NCBI GenBank assembly: GCA_019828545.1
Contig: JACVRA010000061.1
Span: 62,198 to 126,197 of the forward strand
Direction of reading: 5' to 3'
DNA from: Paracamarosporium sp. OC-R06-R3
Lineage: Eukaryota; Ascomycota; Dothideomycetes; Pleosporales; Didymosphaeriaceae
Length of the DNA stretch: 64,000 bases
Below, piece after piece: positions 45,591 to 56,667 of the stretch; position 1 is the first letter of the stretch; each line of letters opens with the position of its first letter. The position numbers and the translations under genes were made by a program. The notes below the pieces were generated by a model, which saw only the letters and a list, made by a program, of their open reading frames with translations, made no database searches and had not been told where the DNA came from.

Positions 45591-47838
45591 TTATCCGCCA
45601 GCAAGCACTTTCGTCCAGTCGAATTTGCTCCACCGCTTCCTAAACCCTTCCACTCGTCGATCGCCCTTCACCCACCGCCCCTGTCTTTTCACAACCTCGA
45701 TATCTGCATCTAGCATACCACCTAATGTTTCTCTCGCAAACAGATCACTGCGTGGCCACCTTCGCTCATCTTCCACTATATGCCCCATCCCACCATCAAG
45801 CTCAAACCATACATGGAAGTATGGCATCTCCTTCGCTAAGCTCTTTCTAAAAGCGGCCTTGCCTTGGCCCGAGCGTGAGGCCTTCAAAGTATCGATGATG
45901 GGTTTGTGCTGTGACCACTCATTGTCAGAAGTCAATATTGCTTCGCGGAAGAACGCCGGTGCCATCTCGCCGAGCTCAAATGGGATAGGTACAGCGTTCA
46001 TGGCAGCGTGCAACTTGCGTCCTGGGTTCGCCGCGTTCTCGTAAAAGATGACGTCTCGCCCTTGGTCGTGATACATGCGCGTAAGGCACTTCATAAAGTT
46101 GCGAATTTCCTCCCATTCGTCGTCGTCGCATTCGAGAAGATTTGTGCGGTGCTGAATGGGGACTATGACGGCACCACCATCGCTGATTTCGGGTTCTGTA
46201 GGCAAGGTGAGGAAGACACGGGTCGCAAGGGAAATCATTGGTGCGATAGGGGGTTGTGGAGGGGATTTGTCTTCGTGGTGGCAGAGGGGACAGGCATCGA
46301 GGATGCGGTTGGTGCGTTGGTAGTCAGAGATTGCTTGGTTACGGAGGTTGATTGTGGATTTGGGGGCGCGGGTGGCAAGTTTTTCGGCGTTTTCGTCGAT
46401 GTAGTCAAGATCGTTCTGCATCTATTAGCGTTGTGGTATGTTGAGGAGAGAATATACTCACATTGAATTTGGAGTCTTTGGCAATCTTTTCTGCCAACAA
46501 CATGCCTTCACCCCCTGCTTGCCCTTTCGTACGTCGTTCTTGCCTTAGCATATCCTCGATGGACATATCATTGTTTTCGACCACTAGGCCACGCTCTCGC
46601 CCCCTCTTATTCGTTAGTTCCTTGACTTCGCCCTGGCGCCCACCTGCTAACATGCGATTGTCCATCGAATTAAGCACAACAACATCCGGTTCGATTCGGT
46701 TGGCGGCACCGGACAGTGCGGCATTATACTGGGCTTCTAACTCGGCCGCATTAACAGTGCCCTTCATTTTGGCTTTCATCATTTGCGCTTTGAGTTTGTT
46801 GAGCTCTGTCTGGCTAAGATTCACTGTATTCGCTGTCGGTCGAGGATCGGGAACAACCAGGCCTTGCGGTAAGCCTTCCTCTGGATGTGAAGGCTCTTGG
46901 TGAGGCCTATGAATGCCCGCCTTAAGCCGTCGTTCTTCGTAAAGCTCTCCCGAAGGCTTCTCTTTCCCGACATAGTTTCGGCCATATGTGTTCCTCCGGT
47001 CAACTTCGATCTCTTCTTCTCTAGCATCGTCAAAATCACGCAAATCGCCGTACTTTTCGAGTGCGACCTCCTCAACAGGCCGGCCCTCCTGCTCTGCGAT
47101 CCGATATACACCCTTCAGCTTTGTCATCCGCCATTGCGACCCGGAGTCGCCAAAGGTGTACGATACTTCTCGTTGCGCCGGTTCTGCTTCGACTGTAGTG
47201 CTATCTTCCTGCACGTCTCTCAAATAGTGGTTGAGCTCAGCCTGGTGTATCTTAAGCGCATGCTTCTGCTCCGCCGACGCTCCCACGAAAGTGCTCTTTT
47301 CCTCTCGTTTTCTCCGCTGTACATAGTCGACATCCATAGACGACGGCGCCTGCATCCAGTCATCGCGCTGCAGGTTTGCGTCGGCGGCTTCCTCGAGCTG
47401 GTGATCAAGGAAGTCGTCGTTGGGCGGCGCATAGTCCTTGTCCATGGGCTCATTATCCGAAGGCGAATCTTCTTCGTACATTTGATGGCGCGATTTGCGC
47501 TTACTAGTAAGACGGTCTTCATCGTCGGAGGGTGACGGGCTTCTACGGTGCTGGTCCTTGCGCCGTGAGCGGTCATCTCTGTCGCGGTCGTGGTCGCGTT
47601 CTCGGTCTCGTTCGCGTCGCTTTCGCCGTGAACGTTCCTCGGATGTTTCACGGTCATTTCTCGAGCGCTTGTGCCGGTGCCGTTCATCGCGGTCGTCGTC
47701 GTGACGCGACGAGTGATGGTGCTTGTGTCGGTGATGTCTGTCGCGGCTGCGGCTACGGTCCCTCTTCTTATGCGACTCTTTGCGCGACTCCTTCGCTTTG
47801 CTCGCTGCAAGCTCACGCTCAAAATCCTCGAGGCCCAT
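45591..47838 (-). CDS. CWF19: CWF19-like spliceosome disassembly factor
   Basis: Spliceosome-associated factor related to S. pombe Cwf19 and human CWF19L2. Exons 47838-46462 and 46415-45591 (46-nt intron, GTGAGT...TGCAG) give 733 aa. The N-terminal 110 residues are rich in Arg, Asp, His and Ser (RDRSRSRD, HHRHKHHHSSRH), an RS/RD-like tract typical of splicing factors. The middle part has SMEDMLRQE-like (MSIEDMLRQERRTKG) and LAEKIAKDSKFNNDLDYID. CwfJ C-terminal domain 1 has CPLCHHE, VIVPIQHRTNLLECDDDEWEE and HAAMNAVPIPF; domain 2 has MPYFHVWFELDGGMGHIV. It is divergent from GPN1 (249 bp between ATGs). Confidence 0.95.
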
Positions 47839-48087
47839 TGTCACGGTGTGCTGGTGGGTACAATGTGCGACAACGGTGGTCAGGATAGACTTCCAGGGTT
47901 CAGTCTGCAGCTATGACCACTTTGACATCACCGCCCGCCCCGCTAAAGAAATTCTGCCTATCCTTCCAAACACTCCGCACGAGCTTCTGCCCCGCTTGCT
48001 ACACCCTCTACGCTCCTTCGACCACTGCAATCCGTACACTCACTCGCTCGCTCCACCTTGCCTGTTGCGCTCTCTCTATCGCCCGCC

Positions 48088-49395
48088 ATGGCCGACGCAG
48101 CTCCTTCCGCAGCTAACGCGCCCGCCTCCGAGGGACCCGTAGCCATTGTATGCGTGGGCATGGCAGGCTCTGGGAAGACAACATTCATGCAGCGTCTCGT
48201 CTCGCATCTATATACACATCCCGACCCCACACAGACCGAGCCTTCGACATCCAAGACCACAGCCGCGCCACCCTACATCCTGAACCTCGACCCAGCCGTA
48301 CACTATGTCCCTTTCACACCGAACATTGACATCCGAGACTCGGTCAACTACAAGGAGGTCATGAAGCAGTTCAATCTCGGCCCGAACGGCGGCATTCTCA
48401 CTAGTTTGAATCTGTTCAGCACCAAGATCGATCAGGTCATCAGCCTGCTCGAGAAGCGAACTGCTCCCGCAGAGCCCGTGGAGCAGCCTGAGCAGACAAC
48501 GGTTGAGTTTATGACAAACTCTGGCAAAACGACTCCGCCCGTGCAGCAGCCGCCGCAAGTGAAACACATACTCGTCGACACGCCCGGACAGATCGAAGTC
48601 TTCGTGTGGTCAGCCAGTGGAGAAATCTTGCTGAGCAGCTTAGCAAGCACCTTCCCGACCGTCATTGCATATGTTATTGACACACCGCGCACTACAAGCA
48701 CGTCGACATTCATGTCCAACATGCTCTACGCTTGCTCAATATTGTACAAGACCAAGCTTCCCATGATCTTAGTGTTCAACAAGACAGACGCGCAAGATGC
48801 TCAGTTCGCAAAGGACTGGATGACAGATTTTGAGGCTTTCCAGAATGCACTTAGAAATGAGGAAGAAGGTGGAAGCTTTGGTGGCGAGGGCAGCGCCATC
48901 GGCGGGGGAAGTGGCTACATGGGCAGTCTATTAAACAGCATGTCTCTGGTTCTAGAGGAGTTCTATAAACATTTGAGTGTTGTTGGAGTTAGTTCGATGA
49001 CTGGAGATGGCATGGATGAGTTTTTCAAGGGTGTTCAGGCAAAGAAGGAGGAGTTTGATCGTGATTACAAGCCTGAGCTCGAACGACGGAGGGCTGAGCG
49101 GGAGCAAGAGAAGACTGCCAAGCGACAGAAGGAGCTAGATAAGTTAATGAAGGACATGAATGTCGGAGGCGCAGGCAAGGCTAAGAAGAAGGACGACCCC
49201 GAGACTGTCAGCGATGTTGAGGATAACAGCGATGATGACATGCAGGTCGATGACGACGATTCCGAGGACGAGGACTACGATAATTCAGAGCAAGGACTGA
49301 AGTCGCGGTATCAGCAAGCTCTCCAAGAGTCTGCGGGTCCGTCCGCAGAAGACTTTAGTTTTGCACGGTATGTGCATAAGGCCAACCTAGGTTGA
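48088..49395 (+). CDS. NPA3: GPN-loop GTPase 1 (Npa3/XAB1)
   Basis: GTPase required for assembly and nuclear import of RNA polymerase II. Single exon, 435 aa from the ATG at 48088 (context GCCATGG). The upstream ATG-less extension to 48058 is not used. The P-loop is [10 protein letters not shown] (about 34-43), [12 protein letters not shown] follows, the GPN loop is [14 protein letters not shown] (about 105-118), the G3 is DTPGQIE, and the G4 is NKTDAQ. A Gly/Ser-rich insert ([11 protein letters not shown]) lies near 265. The C-terminal 120 residues form a charged coil ([11 protein letters not shown]) and an acidic tail. Confidence 0.96.
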   Translation: MADAAPSAANAPASEGPVAIVCVGMAGSGKTTFMQRLVSHLYTHPDPTQTEPSTSKTTAAPPYILNLDPAVHYVPFTPNIDIRDSVNYKEVMKQFNLGPNGGILTSLNLFSTKIDQVISLLEKRTAPAEPVEQPEQTTVEFMTNSGKTTPPVQQPPQVKHILVDTPGQIEVFVWSASGEILLSSLASTFPTVIAYVIDTPRTTSTSTFMSNMLYACSILYKTKLPMILVFNKTDAQDAQFAKDWMTDFEAFQNALRNEEEGGSFGGEGSAIGGGSGYMGSLLNSMSLVLEEFYKHLSVVGVSSMTGDGMDEFFKGVQAKKEEFDRDYKPELERRRAEREQEKTAKRQKELDKLMKDMNVGGAGKAKKKDDPETVSDVEDNSDDDMQVDDDDSEDEDYDNSEQGLKSRYQQALQESAGPSAEDFSFARYVHKANLG

Positions 49396-52300
49396 TTGTG
49401 TATCATGTGTCTTGTCCACAGGGATTTCACGCAGTATCACGCCCCATTGTCATATGGTACAACTCAACTGCCTGGAATAGATATTATTGAGCAAAGGTTG
49501 AGGGCTTTTGCAGGTATTTTTGCGGAAGCAATGCATCAATGAGAGGATGATTCGCCAGCCATCTCATTTGGTGGTATCGAATGCAAAGATGAGGAATACT
49601 GAAACGCTAGAGCGCCATCCATGCAGAAAAGAGTAGGAAAGATACATCAAATGATCGGGATGATAGTATGCACCTACAAGCCAGGTCAATGAATGTCTCG
49701 GACACAGCGCCAGCAGAAGCACTGCTCCAGGTCGGGCATCAAAACTTTGTTTTTCAGCTTATTATGGGTGCGAGTCAGCTGTACTTGAAGTAAATGTCGG
49801 CTTGACCGTGAAAGCGTTCCGATGCAGTAATTTCCCCACTACTTGTACGACTCTACAGCTCACAATCGATGAACTTAGCCAGTGACAGCCGTTGATCAAC
49901 GTTTACTCGCATATCTGCAGTGAGCCGTCCCCTGCCCTCTGTTGTCGCTCGCTACCAAATTTCCCATAGCAGCCCAAGGTGGTACTTGCGAAATGTTGCT
50001 GCAGGCGTCTTGGTTGGCCCTAGGCGGGTGCGACTGTACCGCCGAGATATGCGACTATCCTTTTTCGTGGCGATGAGGACAGCATCTACCCTTGCCAAAG
50101 TACAAGCCCATTTGCAGCGAGTGGCCTGTCGCCAAGAAGTCGATGTCTCAACAGGGCAAATGGACAACCCGAGACCAGGATTTCTGAGGAATTCGTGGCC
50201 GAGTGAGACGGTGTCACGGAGTACGAGACAGAAGCGGGTGGTGTTGCACCGTACACATGGCGTTTGTGTATCACGCGCGAAGCGAGGGCTACAATGTCGG
50301 GACGAAGCGAAGTCAGACAAAAGGGAAAAAGAACACAAGAAGATAAGACAAGAGTTCTGGACCTGGAAGTTCTCGCATGGCCATGTGCCCGTTGTCGTAT
50401 TTGCAAATGAAAGAGCATGGTTCATCAGCAACGGTGCCCATCCACGCGCACTTGCGTCCTACGTAGTCTCGCCTGCACCTCGCGTAAAGACCTGGTCCGG
50501 GGAAGACGGGGCATCTGCAATCTTGAAACATGGCTGCCGCTCTGCAGATGCAACTCTCACCTGCTGGCCGAGATAATTTGAGATCTGCGGGCAGATTGAC
50601 GAACGTTGCACGGCAGCAGGGCCCGCCGTCTGAGCAGCGAATCAGCCACAAAACAAGCAAATAGGAGACTCGTTTACCCAGGCACGGGCCTGGACGGTTG
50701 GGCTGCAAGCCAATCCTGTTATACCCGAAGATGCTTTCTGTTGGCGTTCACTGCTAGGCCGAGAAGCATAGCCGTTGATACACACAAGGTGGAGGGGTTG
50801 GTGCAAACACCCGTCTTCATTTCCCAGGGGCCAAGACGCAACATGTCAGAGATAGAATAGGACTGGTCATAGCGTTACTAGAGCGAGATGGAAGCTTTGA
50901 TACGGTTCAACATCAGAGTGGTGGAGCGAAGTGAAGGATAGGAAACGGGACCTCGGCTAGATGGGATGGACTGGTATCCCGACGTCGCGTGGCTTTGTGG
51001 AGCGGTAACACGAGCAAGCAGAGTCATCCTGTCAGAGAGCATGGCGTTGCCGCAGGGAGAGTCGAGGCGAAACCCCGTGGCGGTACCCCCCCGGTGCCGC
51101 TGTACGCTCATGCTGTGACGCCGGTGTAGAGATTAGTCGACGACGTGCTAAATTCAACATGCGTATAGCCGGTCGAGAACACTTCGGACCGCCAAAGAAG
51201 GTTTGATTATTGCAGCTGCAAATGCATTGAGGGAAGGCGTGTGACATTGACGGCTGCAGCGCTCCAGGAGAGTTTGCAGCATATGATGGTGGCTGGGCGT
51301 CAAGAGCAAGGGATGGGCCGAGGCGGGGATGAGGGGAAAGGCAGACGGCGGCAAGAGACACAGTCCGGCCCAGGTCGACAACAGACGTCGGCGCGCAAAA
51401 TCATAGTGATAGCAACATACGATCATGGCTCTCCGGATGCCGCCTAGCTCGAGAGACGCCAATCAGCCGCAACGGCGTTTGTTCCTCCCGCTACCGCTAC
51501 CGCTAGAGGCTTCACCTGCAGATCGGTGCGGGTCCGTTTCGCATGCAGGGTCCCAACGTCTGAATGCAGTCTCGCGGTCATTGGCCGGCTAGCTTACCCA
51601 TCTCCCCCCGCAACCTTTTCCATGGTAGAGTTTGGGAACATACCGTGATCTGGCAACGTATCCAGGCAAACAGTGCCGCTGACAGCCGCCAGACTCCACC
51701 CCAGGCCATCCCATCATCTCCACGTCCATCGAGTCTAGCCCGCACGCTCGCGCCTGACGCACGTCCAGCCATGGTTCACATCGTCCTGTTGTGCCTCTGC
51801 CTCCTGCGACGCCGCGTAGGCCGACTTGGTTCGTAGCGACGGGAGGCTAGGCGGACGGCGGGAGGAGAGCCCAGCGGCAGCCCTGCGGGGAACCTCGTAG
51901 CGGCCACCCACCTATCTATCCCTGGGCCTGACTTTCTTTGAGCCTTGTCTTCAGCACCCACGGCGTCGCACGCATCGGGTACGGGCATACGCGGGGCCCC
52001 GACGGCCACACATCGACACGAGAACTGGCGTCTCTCCTCTCCTCTAGCCCCTCACCGCCATGCACAGAGGTCATCTGCGCCGGGCGGCTGTGTGCCTACC
52101 GGCGTCGAAACTGTTGGGAACGAGCTGTCAGATCCTCGAGAGGGAGAAAGCCCAGCGGTAGTAGTGCCACCGCTAATGCTTGCGAACGAACGAACATGTC
52201 GAGGGCGAAACCCGAGCCCGGAACTGCCGTAGCGTACGCGCATGGAATTGCAGAGCGAGACACGAGCAACACGAGGACCGCTGGATGCAAACTAGGTTTG

Positions 52301-52936
52301 AGTGGTTGATTGTGATTGATTGGAATCTTTTGGTTGTTGAGCTGTCTAGTTTTGCTCTACCGGACTGGCAACCCAGTCACCGACGTCGTCTTATCACTCC
52401 CTGCCATGGCACGGAGCCGCCCACTTCCCACTTCCCCGCATTGCTGCTAAAGTAAAGAACCAGAAAAGATGTGCACCTTCGATGAGGGCGGGGTATCCAT
52501 GTTTGCCCTAATGTCCTGTTGTTCCTGACAATTACCCCCTAGTCAACTATGCCACCCCCCCGACAAAACGCCCAGCTAAATGTGGACATTGACATGTAGA
52601 AACGTATAGCACACCGCCACCCGTTGATTGATGAAGCCGTGAAACAAAGTTTAAAGCCGGGCCGGAATGCATACCTAGGTAAGACCGGCGGCCGTGATAC
52701 AAAAAAAAATATACAGACAAGAAGAGAAACCCATGGTGTGCAGCACAAAACCCCCCCAGAACGCCTCGTGGATTCGTAGCCCTGACGGCTAATGCGTCTC
52801 TTACGTGAACCCCGGTATATTTTTGTAGTAGTGAAAGGAAATTGGAAGCTTGGCGGAGGAAAAGGTGCCGTCTGCGGGTTCGCAGAACCCGAAGACGTCA
52901 ACAATATTAGACACCTTGGGTAACGGGGCGCACAAG
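49396..52936. other. 3.5-kb gene-poor stretch
   Basis: No frame here shows codon or domain signals of a real gene. Longest frames (49920-50576, 51938-52309) look random. This is the left half of a change from dense housekeeping genes to sparse accessory DNA. It contains ordinary mixed-composition DNA and short mononucleotide runs (C7 near 52,551; A9 near 52,701). Confidence 0.5.
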
Positions 52937-53893
52937 CTAGCACTCGTACTTGCGCTTCTCTCCACTTGCGGCGATGGCCAGTGCGTCTAGTCCGTACGAC
53001 GACCCGGGATTGAATCCGTGGGTCATTGCATAGGCTGTAGGGTCGGGGTAGGGTGATCGTTGAGAGAAGTCGGCGAATGATTCTGCAGGTTGCACCGCGG
53101 GCGCCATGAAACTCTGCGAAGGGCTCACAGGGAGAGTCGGGTCCATCATGGTCAATCCGGAAAGAGAAGGTAGGCTAGACTGCAAAGGTGCGGGCTTTGG
53201 TCGCTTGGCCTGGGCCTTGGCCTTCTTGATGCTGTTGTCGGTGCCCTTGCCTGCGGCGCTGCGACCGCTCTGGTGCGTTCGGCGGTGCTGCTCCATGTTG
53301 TCTTTGCGGGTGAAGGCCTTGTTGCACTCGGGGCAGAAGGCGTCCTTCTTGCCCGTGTGCTTTTTCGCATGTCGTGCAGCGTGGCCTGAGGTGGTGAAGT
53401 GGTCGCCGCAGTTGTACTGCTTGGCTACCGGGCACGGGTAGCTGTTCTTCTTGGACCGTGGGTTCGCAGGCGCGGCGCCGTTGTGGGCCTCGGCGGGCTG
53501 CTGTGGTCGATAGTAGTTTTGCTGGAGGGTGTTTGCGGGGTAAGGAAGAGGACCAGTGTTCTGGGAGAGAGGTGGGTAGGCGGATGCGAGTTCCTTTTGT
53601 GTTGGGAAGAAGCTATTTTGGTTGAAGACTGGCGAGTTGAGGGACTGGGGTGGGAGGCCATCGAAGCCAAACTCTGGCGTGATGGGCGAGGGGGTTTGCA
53701 TGGTAGCAGCCGAATCGGTCGAGTTGCTGCGCACGAGCTGAGGCGTGGCAGGGGAGGCAATGGGTGACGAGGTGTAGCTGGAGGTCCTGGAGCGCAGCGA
53801 AGGAGCAATGGAGGGTAGGCGGGCGGGAAGTTGAGGTTCTGCGCTGTCGTTCAAGAGAGAAATTCGGCGGCCGGAGGAGTTCTTGCCGTCCAT
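52937..53893 (-). CDS. C2H2 zinc-finger transcription factor
   Basis: Single exon, 318 aa. I recognise no named orthologue. The N-terminal 150 residues are Ser/Pro/Gln-rich. Two zinc fingers lie at about 150-215. The first is atypical, with Cys spaced seven apart (PCPVAKQYNC) then HFTTSGHAARHAKKH. The second is canonical C-x2-C-x12-H-x3-H (FCPECNKAFTRKDNMEQHRRTH), with HTGKKDA as linker. A basic Lys/Arg/Ala stretch (SIKKAKAQAKRPKP) after the fingers may be a nuclear signal. The C-terminus is Ser/Pro-rich and ends GEKRKYEC. It is isolated, with more than 3.5 kb free on each side, suggesting large regulatory flanks. Confidence 0.9.
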   Translation of the reverse strand: MDGKNSSGRRISLLNDSAEPQLPARLPSIAPSLRSRTSSYTSSPIASPATPQLVRSNSTDSAATMQTPSPITPEFGFDGLPPQSLNSPVFNQNSFFPTQKELASAYPPLSQNTGPLPYPANTLQQNYYRPQQPAEAHNGAAPANPRSKKNSYPCPVAKQYNCGDHFTTSGHAARHAKKHTGKKDAFCPECNKAFTRKDNMEQHRRTHQSGRSAAGKGTDNSIKKAKAQAKRPKPAPLQSSLPSLSGLTMMDPTLPVSPSQSFMAPAVQPAESFADFSQRSPYPDPTAYAMTHGFNPGSSYGLDALAIAASGEKRKYEC

Positions 53894-54643
53894 GATTTCC
53901 TAGTGGACACGGCCCAAACACGCGCCAGTGGGAGGAATGCAGCCAGAGTTTTCGCGGAGCACGTGAATGCGCGGGTGAGACGGGCAGGCAGCGAGGCCGA
54001 AGCAGCGAGGGAGAAGAGGGCTTTTGAGGGCTCTGGAGGGCGAGCGTGAGGTGACGCCGGGCACTTGTCGAGTGGACGGGAGAGGGCCTTGGAGTGGAAT
54101 CACGGTGCGCGCAGGAGGATGCAGCAGGACAGGATGGGGGCTTTATGGGTAGCGCAGGGACCTTGTTGCCAGGTCCCTTGGAACAACGGCGCAGGGGTGC
54201 AGACCAAGGCTGGAGATCCCGGGCTGATGGCAATTGAGTCGAGGCCGGCGCACATCAGAGCAGGCGAGCGACATGGAATTGTTGCATGTTGCATGCCCAT
54301 GCGGGCAGGCTAGCGTGGCGCACGGGGGCCCTAGCGCGGCCCACGCGTCAAGCCACTCGCCTCGCCTGCGCCAGAGCGAACTTGTGCCCGTGGGAGGGAG
54401 CCTGCGGTGCGCTGTCGTGGGATGGGCGCGCTGCCGTGCGCGTGCGTGTAATACTGGCATGCGCCGGCCAGAGAGCAGGCGGCGGACGGCCACACAGGCT
54501 CGCATCCAACACAGCCAGTGCCCAAGCGCCGGTCCGGCGATGATCGATCGCGATCGAGGGCTCCTCTCTGCTAGCTCCGAGCATTCCGCCTGCCGCAGGC
54601 TGATGTGGAGCGGAGCAGCGAGCAGCGCACCCGTCCGCCTAGC

Positions 54644-54691
54644 CGCCGGTGCTGGTGCTGGAGCCGGTGCTGGCGCTGCTGGAGCCGGTGC
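54644..54691. repeat. GGTGCTGGAGCC-like imperfect tandem repeat
   Basis: About four imperfect 9-12-nt units of GGTGCTGG(A/C)GC(C/T). Simple sequence in the upstream region of the C2H2 gene. Confidence 0.6.
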
Positions 54692-55122
54692 GTCCGTTGT
54701 TTGCGAGGCAATGTGGCACGGCAGCTGTCGTCTGTCGTCTGTTGTCTGTCGCCGCCCTCCAGCGTACAGTGCCGTGCTGCTGCCCTGCCGCCGTCAGACT
54801 CGTCAAGCAAACTGGACCCTGCGGCGTCCCCTGTCGGAAACTAGCCCTGGCCGCCATCACATCTCCTAGCGCCATCGGCTTTTGGCTGCCCATCGGCGCA
54901 CCGCCCGCGGCCGGCGACGTCACTCCCCTCACTTCCCTGCAGCCCGCGCCCCAGCGTCCCCCTGTATAAGCGGGCCTCGCCCTTGATTCTCCCATTCTCC
55001 ACGCGCGCAGTCCAACAGATCGCCGTGATTGCGATGCTTCGTCCAAACTTCGATCTGCGGCCCCCGGCCGCCTCGTCTGCTCAGCATGTTGCCTGCACGA
55101 GGACCCTCTCCCACCTCCCTTT

Positions 55123-55173
55123 ATTGTTGTTGCTGTTGTTGTTGTTGCTGTTATAGCTGTTGTTGTTGTTGCA
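55123..55173 (+). repeat. (GTT)n microsatellite with GCT interruptions
   Basis: TTGTTGTTGCTG-type units run for about 50 nt, broken by one TATAG. It is a slippage-prone trinucleotide tract in non-coding DNA, about 1.2 kb upstream of the C2H2 start codon. Confidence 0.85.
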
Positions 55174-56489
55174 GGCCGACCCTGCCCGCCCCGTCCTCTC
55201 TGCTCAGCGCCCTTGCCCGCCCATGACGTCAGCGGGTCCGCGAATCACAACGCAGGGAGCCGCCCCGAGTCTGCGGGCCCGCCTTGCCCGAACCGGACGG
55301 TCCACGGCGGTCTCGAACGCCCCCGCGTGGTGGTCTGAGAAAAACCATCGCCATCACTCACCACAGCCCGCTATCGCGACAAACTTCGGCGGAGCGTCGC
55401 CGACATTGAGATCCACGACCGACAACCTGCCCTGCGTCGCCCTGCCCTCTAGCTGTCGCGTTGGAACCTTCGTGGTCTGCGCCCGGCACCCTAGGGACGC
55501 CTGGCCCCCAGTCCATCTGTGCATGCGAAGCGTTTCACGGCAGGCTCCAAAGGGTCTCAGGGTCACCGTAGCTAAAACTGCGCCTGTCTTTTTTCGGAAA
55601 TGGAGGCCAATAGCATGGCGTTTCTGGCAGCATTACCAGCACAATGGGACAGCCCTAACGTCGCAGAAGCCCCAGAGATCTACCACGAGAGGCGCACATC
55701 TTGAGATGCGTTGCTGGGGATCAGATCTCTGGATACTGTGCGACGCATGGGTCATAGCTCTCAGACTTGACACATCCGAACCCTATTCGCAAGTATCGTG
55801 CCGGCCCATCTGCGCCTTTGTTTTTGGCACTTAAAAGTGGTTTGATATCTCGTATTCACGCTCACTGTGGCTTGAAGCAATCTAGCGCTATATCTTGTAG
55901 CCTGCCGAACATCGCCTGATATCTGCAGCCCACTGGACGCCGTAGATCAGCCGCGAACCCTAGCCAGTATCAACAAGAAGTGGTCACTGTACAAGGGTGG
56001 TACCAACTGTTAGGAAGGACATTACCATCTAGTCAGTGGCTCTTCCCATGACGTTTGATCTGGCTTTCCATGGGTCTTCGTGAGGCCGTTGCACCTCACC
56101 GGAATGGAGCTTCAATTCTGCTCCAGACGCGGAACGTCACCCTTCGAATGTCGTTGTAATGTGCTAATCAGCGCCGGCTGAACTTTGTCTCTTTTTCCTA
56201 TGCTGACCTCTCGGTTTCAACTCCGTCAGGCTGGTATCCCCAGATCTTGGCAACGCTCTAAGCGCCTCGCGCTAGGTCCCGCTTCCCCTGCTGCTAAACC
56301 GTCGCCGGGGCGATGAACGGCGTCACTAGAACCAACTCTCTGGCATCGAATGAAAATACCACGGGTCCGTTCCGCTGCTTGGTCAGTCTCCAACTTGATC
56401 CTCCCTCCGACTCGTCCGATATGTTCGCACTGGTAAACTTTCTTTGCTGATGAGAAACGGCCCCACCACGTGAACCTTGCCAAGCGTCA

Positions 56490-56667
56490 CGATCTCACGA
56501 TCTCACGATGCAAAAAAAAAAACCTGGCAGGGCGCGTTGGTATTTGCGACCATTAGTCCGTCCGTCAGGCTCACCTACTTCTTCTGGGCCAGCGTCTATT
56601 CTAGGCCATCACGCTGTTTCACTATCTCGGCTCCTCCAACAATATGATGTAATGGATCGTGAGATCG
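56490..56667. repeat. Short direct and inverted repeat of CGATCTCACGATC
   Basis: CGATCTCA occurs in tandem at 56490-56509, next to an A-rich run. Its 13-nt reverse complement GATCGTGAGATCG lies at 56655-56667. The arms could pair across about 150 nt. A 13-nt match within the whole window is not rare by chance, so it is only weak evidence of an element. Confidence 0.4.

Noticed and set aside
46897..47535. 212-aa frame antisense to CWF19
   Set aside because: It is a complement of the Arg/Asp-rich and middle coding region, with no domain of its own.
49920..50576. 218-aa plus-strand frame
   Set aside because: No recognisable motif, random-like composition and open frames also on the opposite strand.
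55160..55834. 224-aa plus-strand frame
   Set aside because: It starts in a microsatellite and has no domain or codon signal; probably chance.
56490..56667. Possible terminal inverted repeats of a small transposon
   Set aside because: Only 13-nt arms, with no target-site duplication or coding content between them; listed only as a short repeat.
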